The notes under the pieces were generated by a model. It did not search any database. It was not told the origin of the DNA and saw nothing but the letters and a program-made list of their open reading frames with translations. 64,000 nt of DNA, from NCBI GenBank assembly GCA_944474755.1, contig OX104120.1:25140242-25204241 (forward strand), in the 5' to 3' direction. Source of the DNA: Limnoperna fortunei (taxonomy: Eukaryota; Mollusca; Bivalvia; Mytilida; Modiolidae). The position numbers and the translations under genes are program-made. Positions 49,301 through 61,300 of this stretch are shown here, one piece after another; position 1 is the stretch's first letter, and each line of letters begins with the position of its first letter.

Positions 49301-52300
49301 CACTTAGTTGTGTTAATAACTCTTTTGCTGTTTTACACCCATGTGGTTCAAAGCATACAAATTCTTACAATATAACTAAAAGAACAATGTTGAGGTTAAT
49401 GTCAATTTTCCTTTTTTGTTTTTATCTGGCTATAATAAAATAATGTAGAATACAACAAATAAAAATTTATAAATAATTTAAATAAAAAAAACTGTTGTGA
49501 ATACATTTATTATGACAACAAAATTACCTTCAATCATAGGTGAAATAAAATAAATGTTTCATATTCCAGTACTTTGCTTCAGTACTTGGTGGCCATGATG
49601 ACTTTTATAATTTATTACACTACAAATTGGGCTTTACAAAGTATTGTGGTGGACTTTATTGACTTGTCTGACTTGTAATTTGTGAAACTTTGTCACATTA
49701 TTAGCCTGCTACTGCCTTTATTCCATATATACATGTTGATTAATAATTATAAACTCCATCTTGCATATGTGTTACATATACAGAAAATGAAAGACTTAGT
49801 CATGCCTAAAATGGTTGAAATTAAAATACTGGTTATGTAAAAATAAACAATGAGTAACAAAAAATTAAAAAGAAACTGGGATATTTTTTTTTTGCATGTC
49901 TAGTAGAAATTATTTAAATTTTAAAGGATTAACATACACACATGTAGGTCTTCAACCATACATTTGATACCTTAATGCTTAAAAGATTATAAACAATTAT
50001 TTTGGGGCTACACAATTAAATGTTCAGTTGTTAATGAAAAAAAAATAATATTTTTTTTAATGGATAAAATATAAATATATTTTTACCAGTGTAGTGGATT
50101 TTTTAGTTTTTCAGCTGAAGGTTAAAAAAGGTTTTTGTATACTAAATTCTCTACTTGGTATAATTTTAGGTTGTTTTTGTCCTTTCCTGATATGTTCGGT
50201 TCCTTTCGGTGAGTCGTAGGACCTTACGTAACAAATTTTGTTTACAATTTGGCGTTCGCTGTTTGGCACTGCGGTTCCTTTGCTTGTTTCACAAAATTTG
50301 TATTTAAAAACAGCGATTTGGCTGTATTTTTGGTTAAAAAATGATATTGCAGCGGCAAATGGATTTAAAACGAAAGTCGTATTGTCAGATAATGACAAAA
50401 ATTGACTTTAAACGAGAGGGCTGTCAACCGGCGACTCCTTCCATTTTCTGGTCCGACACAAACAGACCATTTTAGAGCTTCGTAAACCTGTACGACCTCG
50501 ATATAAATGATTATGCCTTTAAGACAAGTAAGAATATGGTACTGTCGCACTTAATACAAAATTTTAAGCGGAAACACACAATATTTAATGAAATATCCGT
50601 CGGAAAGCGTGTTGTCATTTTTTCAATCGCGCACATGCCAAATTAATTCCGGCCTGGCAAAACGTGCGTGCACTAAAATCCCGGCCATGGAAACCATCGA
50701 CGAAAATAAATTCAGTGACGAAAGTGTTAAACAACAGAAGGCAAACTACTTTACTTTGTAAAATTTTTTCTGTCAAATATTAATAACCATATACATTTTA
50801 AGAATGTTTTGGTTAGCCCATGAATCGCAAGTCAATACATGGTCTCCACAATTACGCAACAACCTTTATCTGACCTCCCCCCTTTCCAATATAGAATAAA
50901 AATTGCTGAATGTTGCATTAGACATCTTTTCAACAAACATACCAATGTGATTTGTCCATGTTCTGGTATTTACACAAGAAACTGAAAATAACTCACCCAT
51001 GTTAATGACATTTTATCAGCAGTTTTACTTCAGTATAACTCTAACACTTTGTCTTAAAAAGATTCTTTATACCTAAAAACAAAATTTTACCTCTACTGGA
51101 AAAGTTCTACCAGGTATGTTGATGATGGGACAATGTTGAAAATACCCAGAAAACTTCTCACTGTCTAGTGTTGCACTCATTAACACAACCTTCAAATCTG
51201 CTCGTTTCAACAGTAACCTTTTTAAAATTACTAACAGAAAATCAGACTGCACACTTCTTTCATGTACCTGAAAATATTAAATTACTCAAAATCGCAAAAA
51301 GCCTAAGTGGCCAGTTTGCAAAGTAAGTGCCTTTATAAATGGGGAATGATTTACAGTTTGTTGTAAGAAGGATTCAGGTCTGTGTTAAAAAATGTATAAG
51401 TAGCTGAACCAGCATTTATAAAATGTGCTAAAAAAGACTTGTCTCGATAGGAAAACATTTCTTGAACAATTTCATCAGATCTGGAAAAGCTCTGTTGATC
51501 TTCCACTCGGGACATAAATTTTTATGCAACAATGGATTCTTTTACTAGTGAACATTCACTTGATCTTTCCAAAAACATATGTAAGTATCATTAAATATCT
51601 TCTTTATTCAAATATATTTTTCCAAAATTCAAACTCATTTAAAAAATCAAGTAGACATCATTACCGGTATGTAGGTCAGGTAAAATTAACACCAATTTTA
51701 GGGAGCCTCATTGTTAATTAATTAAAGATGACAAAAATGTCAACTGATGGTCAGGCACAGTTGAATTTTATTTGCGGGTCATTCAGACATATATAGACTA
51801 CCAATCCAACAGCAAATTTTACCAGACAGGTCCGGTGGACCTGCATATTTTGTGTAGACGGAAACCAGAGTCTGCGAAAACTATTTTTGGCCTGTCAGTC
51901 ATGGGAATGGCACAACTAGCTATTATGCCAGTCCTACAAAATTTTTGATGGACCTACACAATTCTAAAATTAGTTTGATTAACTAATAAGTCTATAAATA
52001 TTGAAAATGACAATGAAAAAGAATCAACTGCAGCAAAACTATTCAGTAAAATAAATGTTTGTTTTTTCTTAAATTGATTGAATGATAAATGAATTGAATG
52101 TAAAACTAGAAGTAGAAAATATATCATTAACATTGTGAAACATATTATGTTATGTACTTAAAGCAAAATGCACTATTTCAAGTATTAAATCATATTTAAA
52201 TAACACATTTTGAAAGTGACTGCCAAAATACTAATTTTTATTATGTTTAAATCTTTTTAATACAAATTTAAACACTGGTAGCATCATATTTGTAATTTCC

Positions 52301-55300
52301 AGCATCATGTTCATATCCACTATGGAATTGTTTTATAATTTCTTTGTGTTGAACTGGTTTCAGGTCGTATTTTCATGCTAGGCTTTTTGTAAAAGTATAA
52401 GTAAGATGGGAACCAAAATTGCAATAAAATAGAACAGAAACATAAAGTGACCGTTAAAAATGACATGGTGACTTCACTTCTCTTTTGAAGAAGAACAAGA
52501 ACGAAGTGGGACAATGATAAGGCCACTTATACATAGTCGCCTTCCAATGCAAGTCATGAATAATATTGACATTGGCTGTTTTTAGTTTTCCGTCAAGTTT
52601 TTTTCTCCCATAATCTGGGAAGTACTAATTGAGAAATCTGCTCCAGTTGAAACAGCCAAAATTCAGAGGCAATTTCAAGATTTTAAGTAAAATCTTTTTT
52701 GCCGTTCATCGGGACCGTCACCAAGAACAAAAATATCAGAACCAGGCATTTTGTGGCGGTCAGGAGCAACAATTTTTGAGGACTCTGTGAAACTGATACA
52801 ATCATTTAACAGAAATAGGTTTTTTTATTGTTTGATAAGGGAAATATATTGCAGATATTATCCCCTTTAAGCTTTATATAAACCAATTGTGTTATCAATA
52901 GTTGTTTGCTTTAGCTAATACAGTGATTATCAGTTTGATGAAAAATAAAAGTTAGGTACTGTGACCTGAAACATGAATTGAGGATGAATACTACTCATAT
53001 AACAAAAATAAATAAATAAGTCCATGTTTAATGGAAAGCAGAAAAACCATGCAGTTAAAAAATGGAACAGGAGGTCAAAATGTCAAATTATTAAGAATCC
53101 ATGAAAATTTCATAGAATTCTAATTTCTGGTTTTAAAGGAGTTACCTTATTGTACAAACTTATACTTTAAAAAATATATAATTGATTAACATCACAAAAT
53201 CAAGAACAAGAAAATCTGTCTCAAGGACACTGATGTTCCACTTGGCATGTATTGGTAAACATTCCTTTTATTATGTTCCCTCATGTGTGAAATATTTAGT
53301 AAAGTCTTACATGATGAAGAGATCTCAATAATTTTTAACTGTGTATCAAGTTTTATGAAGATGTGTAGTTATCTTCATTTAAATAAAAGGTACAATTCAA
53401 AGGTAAACCTGGCCTGGGGTGAGAGGGACAGACACAAAAATGGACAAATAGATAGAAAACTAGGGGCAACTGTTTTAGCGCACTAAAACCAATGTCTCCC
53501 CTTCCAGAGTATCAACAAGGTGGATGTTTTTATCTGTGGGTGCAATTATAAATACTTGGAATATCTTTCTAAATGGGAGCACATAAATATACACATTGAA
53601 GCTGAACAATACCAATGTGTAGTGTTTCGAATCAGTACCATCAGACAGGATAATTGAACAGAAACTTGACCTTGAGGTAAAATGTCCAGGCTATATAAAG
53701 ATCATTCTGATACGGGACACATCATTTTTTGATGATACATCAATATGCCAAATATCTATGCCCTATGTCAAAGGATAAAAAGATATGGCCAAGACACACT
53801 TTGCATTTAAAATAAGCATTAATTTGACCTTGGGGGCAAAAGTCAAGCTCATATGAAGGCTACTGTGGCACTTCACATGTCGTCTCATGATACATTCAAA
53901 TGTCAAATATCAAAGCCCTAGGTGAAAGGATAAAAAAGATATGGCAGACAAACTTTGCATGTACAATAAGCATTAATTTGACCTTGAGATCAAAGGTCAA
54001 GGTCAACCATGTTGGTATGTGACACGTTGTCTTGTAGTGACCTACCTACATACCAAATATCTAAGGCTTATGTCAAAAGACAAAAAAGTTATGGTCCGGA
54101 CAAGACTATGGTCCAAAATATCATCAAAAATGACCTTGAGGTCAAAGATCAAGGTGCCCGACACATCGGCTTGTAGTGACCTACCTACATACCAAATATC
54201 CAAGGCCTATGTCAAAAGACAAAACAGTTATGGCACGGACAAGACTATGGTCCAAAATATCATCAAATATTAAAAATGACCTAGACGTCAAAGGTCAAGG
54301 GTCAACCATGTTGGTATGCGACACATTGGCTTGTAGTGACCTACCTACATACTAAATATCTAAGCCCTATGTCAAAAGACAAAAAAGTTTTGACTCGGAC
54401 AAGACTATGGTCCAAAATATCACCAAAAATGACCTAGAGGTCAAAGGTCAACCATGTTGGTATTCGACACATTGGCTTGTAGTGACCTACCTACATACCA
54501 AATATCTAAGCCCCATGTCAAAAGACAAACTAGAGGCTCCCAGGAGCCTGTAATCGCTCACCTGGAATACAAATGACTTAAACTATATTAAAATTTTTGA
54601 AATTAACAGTTTCAGTCTAGTTGTTATAGCTTTTAAGTTACTGTGCAAAAACTAAACATTTCTTCAAAAAATTTGTTAAATACAATAACTCCTATAAGGT
54701 GCCATCGACAATTTCTGAAAATTAAATGGTTTTTAGGCATTGTCCTTTATGGTACTTTAGAAATTTACAGTTTTACTCTACTAATAGGTGCGTTATAGAC
54801 TAATTTATAATTAAAAAACTGTTCATTTGTCCAAATTCATAATGAAAGGGCAATAACTCCTATAAAGAGTCATCTTGCAATTTTTGGACTAAGCAATCAT
54901 TTGTAGGGCTTCTATTGCTGATCATTTGTGCAATTTACAGTTTTAATCTAGCTACTATAGTTTTCAAGTTACAGGACAAAAATGGAAAATTTCATAACAA
55001 AATTGCCATTTAAGGGCAATAACTCCTATAAGGAGTCATCTGACAATTTCAGATTAATACAGTGAATTGTAGGGCTTGTATTGTTGATCATTTTTGCTAT
55101 TAACAGTTTCCCTCTAGCTGTTATAGTTTTTAAGTTACAGGACAAAAACGGAAAATTTCATAAAAAATTGCAATTTAAGGGCAATAACTCCTATAAGGAG
55201 TCATCTGACAATTTCAGACTTATATAGTAATTTGTAGGGCTTGTATTGCTGATCATTTTTGCTATTAACAGTTTCCCTCTAGCTGTTACAGTTTTTAAGT

Positions 55301-58300
55301 TACAGGACAAAAACGGAAAATTTCATAAACCAGAGGCTCTTAAGAGCCTGTATCGCTCACCTGATTTTATAGGCAATGAAGATGGCATTTCCCTGATGTT
55401 AAAGTAAGTCCTGTAATTTTCAATAAACTTTAAATAGGACCATCCAAACTATATTACTAGAAAGCTTTGTTTCATTGGTTAACCAGTTGTATAGAGAAGA
55501 TTTTTTTTATTTGCCCATAGGGTCCTATGTTAAACTAAGTCCTGCGGGGGAGGTGGCCATTTTGAATTTCCAATTGCCATAAAAACATTAACTTTATAAA
55601 GAACCATCCAAACAATATTGCTAGTAAGTTTTTGTTTCCATTGATTAACCGGTTTCAGAGAAGAAGCCTTTAAAAACTTTTTCCCATAGGGTCGTATGTT
55701 AAACTAAGTCCTGCGGTAGCGGCCATTTTGAATTTCCAATTGCCATAAAAAACATAAACTTTATAGAGGACCATCCAAACAATATTGCTAGTAAGTTTTT
55801 GTTTCCATTGATTAACCGGTTTCAGAGAAGAAGCCTTTAAAAACTTTTTCCCATAGGGTCCTATGTTAAACTAAGTCCTGCGGTAGCGGCCATTTTGAAT
55901 TCCAGTTGGCATAAAAATCATAAACTTTATAAAGGACCATCCAAACAATATTGCTAGTAAGTTTTGTTTTGATTGGTTAACCGGTTTTAGAGAAAAAGCC
56001 CTTTTTAACCTTTTTCCCAAAGGGTCCAATGTTAAACTAAGTCCTGCGGTGGCGGCCATTTTGAATATCAGATTGGGATAAAAAAACATTAACTTTATAG
56101 AGGGCCATCCAAACAATATTGCTAGTAAGTTTTGTTTCCATTAGTTGGTCGGTTTCAGAAAAGAAGCCTTTCAAACTTTTTCCCCTAGGGCCCTATGTTA
56201 AATTAAGTCCTGCGGTGGCAGCCATTTTGAATTTCCAATTGCCATAAAAAACACAAACTTTATAGAGGACCATCCAAACAATATTGCTAGTAAGTTTTTG
56301 TTTCCATTGATTAACCGGTTTCAGAGAAGAAGCCTTTTAAAACTTTTTCCCATAGGGTTCTATGTTAAACTAAGTCCTGCAGTGGCGGCCATTTTGAATT
56401 TCCAATTGCCATAAAAAACACAAACTTTATAGAGGACCATCCAAACAATATTGCTAGTAAGTTTTTATTTCCATTGATTAACCGGTTTCAGAGAAGAAGC
56501 CTTTTAAAACTTTTTCCCATATGGTTCTATGTTAAACTAAGTCCTGCAGTGGCGGCCATTTTGAATTTCCAATTCCCATCTAAAACACAAACTTTATAGA
56601 GGACCATCTAAACAATATTGCTAGTAAGTTTTGTTTTGATTGGTTAAACGGTTTCAGAGAAGAAGCCCTTTTTAACTTTTTTCCCATAGGGTCCTATGTT
56701 AAACTAAGTCTTGAGGTGGCGGCCATATTGGTTTACCAATCAAAATAAAAAACACAAACTTTGTAAAGGTCCATCCAATGAACATTATGGCCAAGTTTGG
56801 TTTCAATTGGCCAAGTGGTTTCAGAGAAGAAGATTAAAATGTAAAAAGTTTACAGACGCCGACGACGACGCCGCCGCCGCCGACGACGCCGACGCCGACG
56901 GACGCAAAGTGATAACAATAGCTCACATGACCCTTTGGGTCAGGTGAGCTAAAAAGTGTCATTTATGGGCAATAACTTATTTAAGGAGTTGTCTGACAAT
57001 TTCAGATCAATCAAGAGAATTGTAGGGTCTTTATTGCTGATCATTTGTGCAATTTACAGTTTCAATCTAGCTACTATAGTTTCCAAGTTACAGGACAAAA
57101 ACAGAAAATTTCATAAAAAATTGCCATTTAAGGGCAATAACTCCTATAAGGAGTCATCTTACAATTTCAGACTAATACTGTGAATTGTAGGGCTTGTATT
57201 GTTGATCATTTTTGCTATTTACAGTTTTACTCTAGCTGTTATAGTTTTAAAGTTACAGGAAAAAAACGGAAAAGTTCATAAAAAATTACCATTTAAGGGC
57301 AATAACTCATATAAGGAGTCATCTGACAATTTCAGACCAATCAAGTGAATTGTAGGGCTTTTATTGCTGATCATTTTTGCCATTTACAGTTTCACTCTAA
57401 CTGGTATAGTTTTAAGGTTATATTGTAAATACCAAAAATTTTGTCAAAAATCGTCAAAAAAGGGCAATAACTCCTACAAGACGCCAATACACAACTTCGC
57501 ACTAATTGTAGACCTTAATGTGCTGATCAATTTGAAGTAACGGTTTTCTCTATAGCTATTATAGTTTTTTAGATAATGATCAAAAACCTGTGTTGACCCC
57601 CATGTTCTATTTTTAGTAACAGCGGCCATATTTGTCTGTTGATCAACACCCTGGGTATAAACTTGAAACTAGTAACCCTAAGGATGATTGTGGCCAAGTT
57701 TGAAAAAAATTGGCCCAGTGGTTTCAGAGGAGAAGATTTTTGAAAAAGTTTACGCTGGACGACAGACGCCGGACGACAGACGCCGGACGCCAAGTGATAG
57801 CAAAAGCTCACATGGACCTTCGGTCCAGGTGAGCTAAAAAGTGATGGCCGGGACAAGACTATGGTCCAAAATATCATCAAAAATGACCTTGAGGTCAAAG
57901 GTCAAGGGTCAACCATGCTGGTACGCAACACATCGGCTTGTAGTGACCTACCTACATACCAAATATCTAAGGCCTATGTCAAAAGACAAAAAAGTTATGG
58001 TCCGGGCAAGTTTCGCTGAGAAGAATAAGATGAAGAACTCATGGTAAAACAATATGTCTCCCTTCCATGAAGGGGAGACATAATCATTAGCAATACATTA
58101 AACCTTGATGTTTGTAAAAAATTAAAGACAAAATTTATCCAAATCCAGAAAATCTATTAACTGTGGAAGCACATATGAATAGTTTGACATTACCTCAAAA
58201 ATAATTTGGATCAAAAATAATATAGGTGTGCAAGAACTAAAAATAATGGAATTTTAACCAACAAATTGCAGAGAAAAATATAAAAAGGTCTGAATGGACA

Positions 58301-61300
58301 GATAATAAATACATATTACTCCTAAATATTATACAATGTATTCCTATAGCTTTCCCAAAAATCATGGTATACAATATATAAACTTCCACATATTACACAC
58401 AATGTTTTTGAAGGATTTCTGCATCCACTTTGTTAATGAAGCAATAGCCCCCAAAATTATGAATTTTACAATCAAAAAAAGTTAGTAGGTACTGTTTAAT
58501 TGGACTCAATCATTTGTTTGATCAGAACAGTTTGGTTTTGTTTGTTTGAATGGTGTTTTAACGCCACTTTCAGCAATTTTTCAGCTATTTCATGGCGTCC
58601 AGTTTTTATTGGGGGAGGAAGCCAGAGTACTCGGAGAGAACCCCCGACCTGCGGTCGGAAAACTGGCAATCCTTGTCAATTAAGATTGGAGTCGAGTACA
58701 CTGTGCCTGCAGTGAGAATCGAACCCGCAATCTCAGTGTTGACAGACCATGTGATCAATAGTAAACGAACTACCTTGACCACTCGGCCACCGAGGCCCCC
58801 CAGAACAGTTTGGAGCTTTGTATAATATAAACTTAAGACTACTGAAAAAAGGGACAAAAAACTACCCCCATGTGGATCCAAACTGCTAATAAAAAAATCG
58901 ATATGCACAGGGGTGCAAAAGCCGAGTTGCAGTATTTTATTAACCAAAACTTTCATAAAAATCTGTTGAGAACTTTTTGAGCTATGGTCCGGAAACCACT
59001 AATTCAAGACATTTTCTAACGTTTTTCTGTCGCTGTGACCTTGACCTTGAATGGATTTACCCCAAAATCAATAGGGTTCCTCTTCTTATGGTATGTAACG
59101 ATATCCCAAAGTTTCAATAAAATTGGTGAAGAACTTTTCGAGTTATGGTCTGGAAACCACTAATTCAAGAAATTTTCCAACGTTTTTCTGTTGCTGTGAC
59201 ATTGACCTTGAACGGATTTACCCCAAAATCAATAGGGTTCCTCCTCTTATGGTATGTAACAATATCCCAAAGTTTCACTAAAATTGGTTGAGAACTTTTT
59301 GAGTTATGGTCCAGAAACCACTAATTCAACAAATTTTCTGACGTTTTTCTGTCGCTGTGACCTTGACCTTGAAAGGAGTTACCCCAAAATCAATAGCGTT
59401 CCTCCTCTTATGGTATGTAACAATATCCTAAGTTTCATTAAAATCGGATGACAACTATCTGAGTTATGGTCCGGAAACCAATTGTTGACGCTTGCCCGCC
59501 CGCCCGCCCAGCCGCCAGCCATCATCATAACAATAGCCGAGTTCAACTTTGTTGCAACTCGGCTAAAAATAAACAACCTATGGCTAACCTATGTGTTCAA
59601 CCTGGCAAAGTCTAAGGGAGGCAAATTTATGTGTGTTTCAAAAATCATGTTACTAGCTTGATGACCAAAATGTTTGAGAATCTTGATTGAAAGAACAACT
59701 AAAGCACCAAGGAGAAAATTTATAGTGCTTTTTTATATGTTTTCTAATATGATCAAATTTACTCACCTCATCAACTATTATATGAGTGACATTACTCAGA
59801 GTTGTATCACTCTGAAGTTTTCTTAGCAGTACTCCGGTAGTACAATAATTCAGTCTAGTGTTAGGACCACACTTGGATTCAAATCTGATTTGGTATCCTA
59901 CTAAAGAGTCTCTCTGACCAAGTCCAGATTCACCCATTTCCTCAGAGACTCTCTGTGACAAACTGATGGCTGATATTCTTCTGGGCTCAGTACATATTAT
60001 GTTGCACTTGTCTCCATGTCCTTCCTCTATACAGCTCTGAAATAGGGTTTAAAATATCAATACAACATGTAGTTGATGAGTAAAGAAAGGAATGAAAATC
60101 CACTTAGGGCTATCTCAACAAAATGTACGGGAAACCTAAGGAAGGCACATGGCAGTTGTCTTGGTGGTCTGTATTTACATTTCTTTGGTCTACTATAATT
60201 ATGGAACATGGAAATCTATGAGCTTTTTTTAAATGCCTTCTTGGTTTAATGCAACAGCCTTTGCATACATGTTTATTTATTGTTGTCCTTGTTTTTTCTA
60301 TATCTAAGATTTTATAATAAATTATCTGAAGGGCTGTTCTATAAAACCATGCATGTTATGAAATAAAATACTTTGAACTAACTTCCTTGGTTGGATGTCT
60401 ATTGCCATGATACTAGTACATCATATCACAAGGAATCATGGCAATTTTACTTTCTGCTGTAATTTTATATATCATAGATGCAATAACATCAGAAAAGTAA
60501 AATTTCCATATGATAGGTGGTCTAATTTTACTGTGATGGCAGATGTGCCATGTTCACACTGTTGTTGTGAAATCAATTGAAATAATAACTGATGTAGAAG
60601 TTTCAAAATTTACAAACTTTTACATGTAAAACATTTTAATTGATCACAATATGCATGAAATAAAGATTCAAAGCCAATTTTAGTTTCCAAATCAACCATA
60701 CCACATTTTAGAAATTTACCACATTTCCCACATTAGCAACCTAAAAACAAGAGCTGTCACTGTAGAGAACAAATAAAATTCTGGCTTGAACTACTTAGAG
60801 CTCGAACAGTTTTTGGTGACCCCTCTGAGTTCAAGTTATTTAAGTTCTACTGTAGTAAAAAAAATAACTAATAATTAACAATTACTGAGGTTAATCAACA
60901 ATACAGAAACTGAACAACAAATTACTTTAAAAATTTAGTATACAATTTTTTGCAGAAAAAAATGAAGTGGAATTAGCTACTTTAAGCAACTTATATTTTT
61001 AATAACAGCAGATATCTTGGTTAGAGAGTGAGTTGGACATACAAAATTTTGATAAGGGACCGAATTAGAATAAATAAGTGTGTAACCTCTAACAAGAACT
61101 GTGGAATCTGAGTACTTTTACCACTTCCTGTTTCTCCTGCAATTACAGTCACACTACTTCTTCTAATCTGATCAACAATATTGTCTCTGTACTGGTAAAC
61201 AGGCAGATTTTGTCTGGTCTGGTGGATAATTTTATATTTATCAGTTTGATGTCTTCTCTGACGTAAATCTTTGAGAGTTATACTGTCCATTATTTGGTGA

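Larger units (their letters stand above)
53206..58083 (+). mobile_element. outermost repeat of a three-level nest (family C)
   Basis: A solo-like unit at 53206-53515 starts near CTGTCTCAAGGACACTGATG and ends at AATGTCTCCCCTTCC. The core array from about 53660 has units of about 139-160 bp (GTAGTGACC at 54034, 54173, 54333 and 54479) and resumes after the inserted element (57940). It ends in a 3' hairpin at 58055-58080, TGTCTCCC...GGGGAGACA. Whether 53206-53515 and the array are one element or two adjacent copies is unclear. No ORF. Confidence 0.7.

Noticed and set aside
56711..56947. 78-codon ORF rich in Ala and Asp
   Set aside because: It is the translation of the GAC/GCC trinucleotide tract and core repeat of element B, not a gene.
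58700..58800. A tRNA gene on the minus strand
   Set aside because: A and B box motifs are present but no cloverleaf with acceptor stem can be closed, and the sequence continues into the SINE body shared with other copies.
60765..60845. A ~80 bp pogo-type MITE ending in TTCTACTGTA
   Set aside because: Only one convincing end; the supposed left end (CACTGTAGAGAAC) is not a good inverted match.
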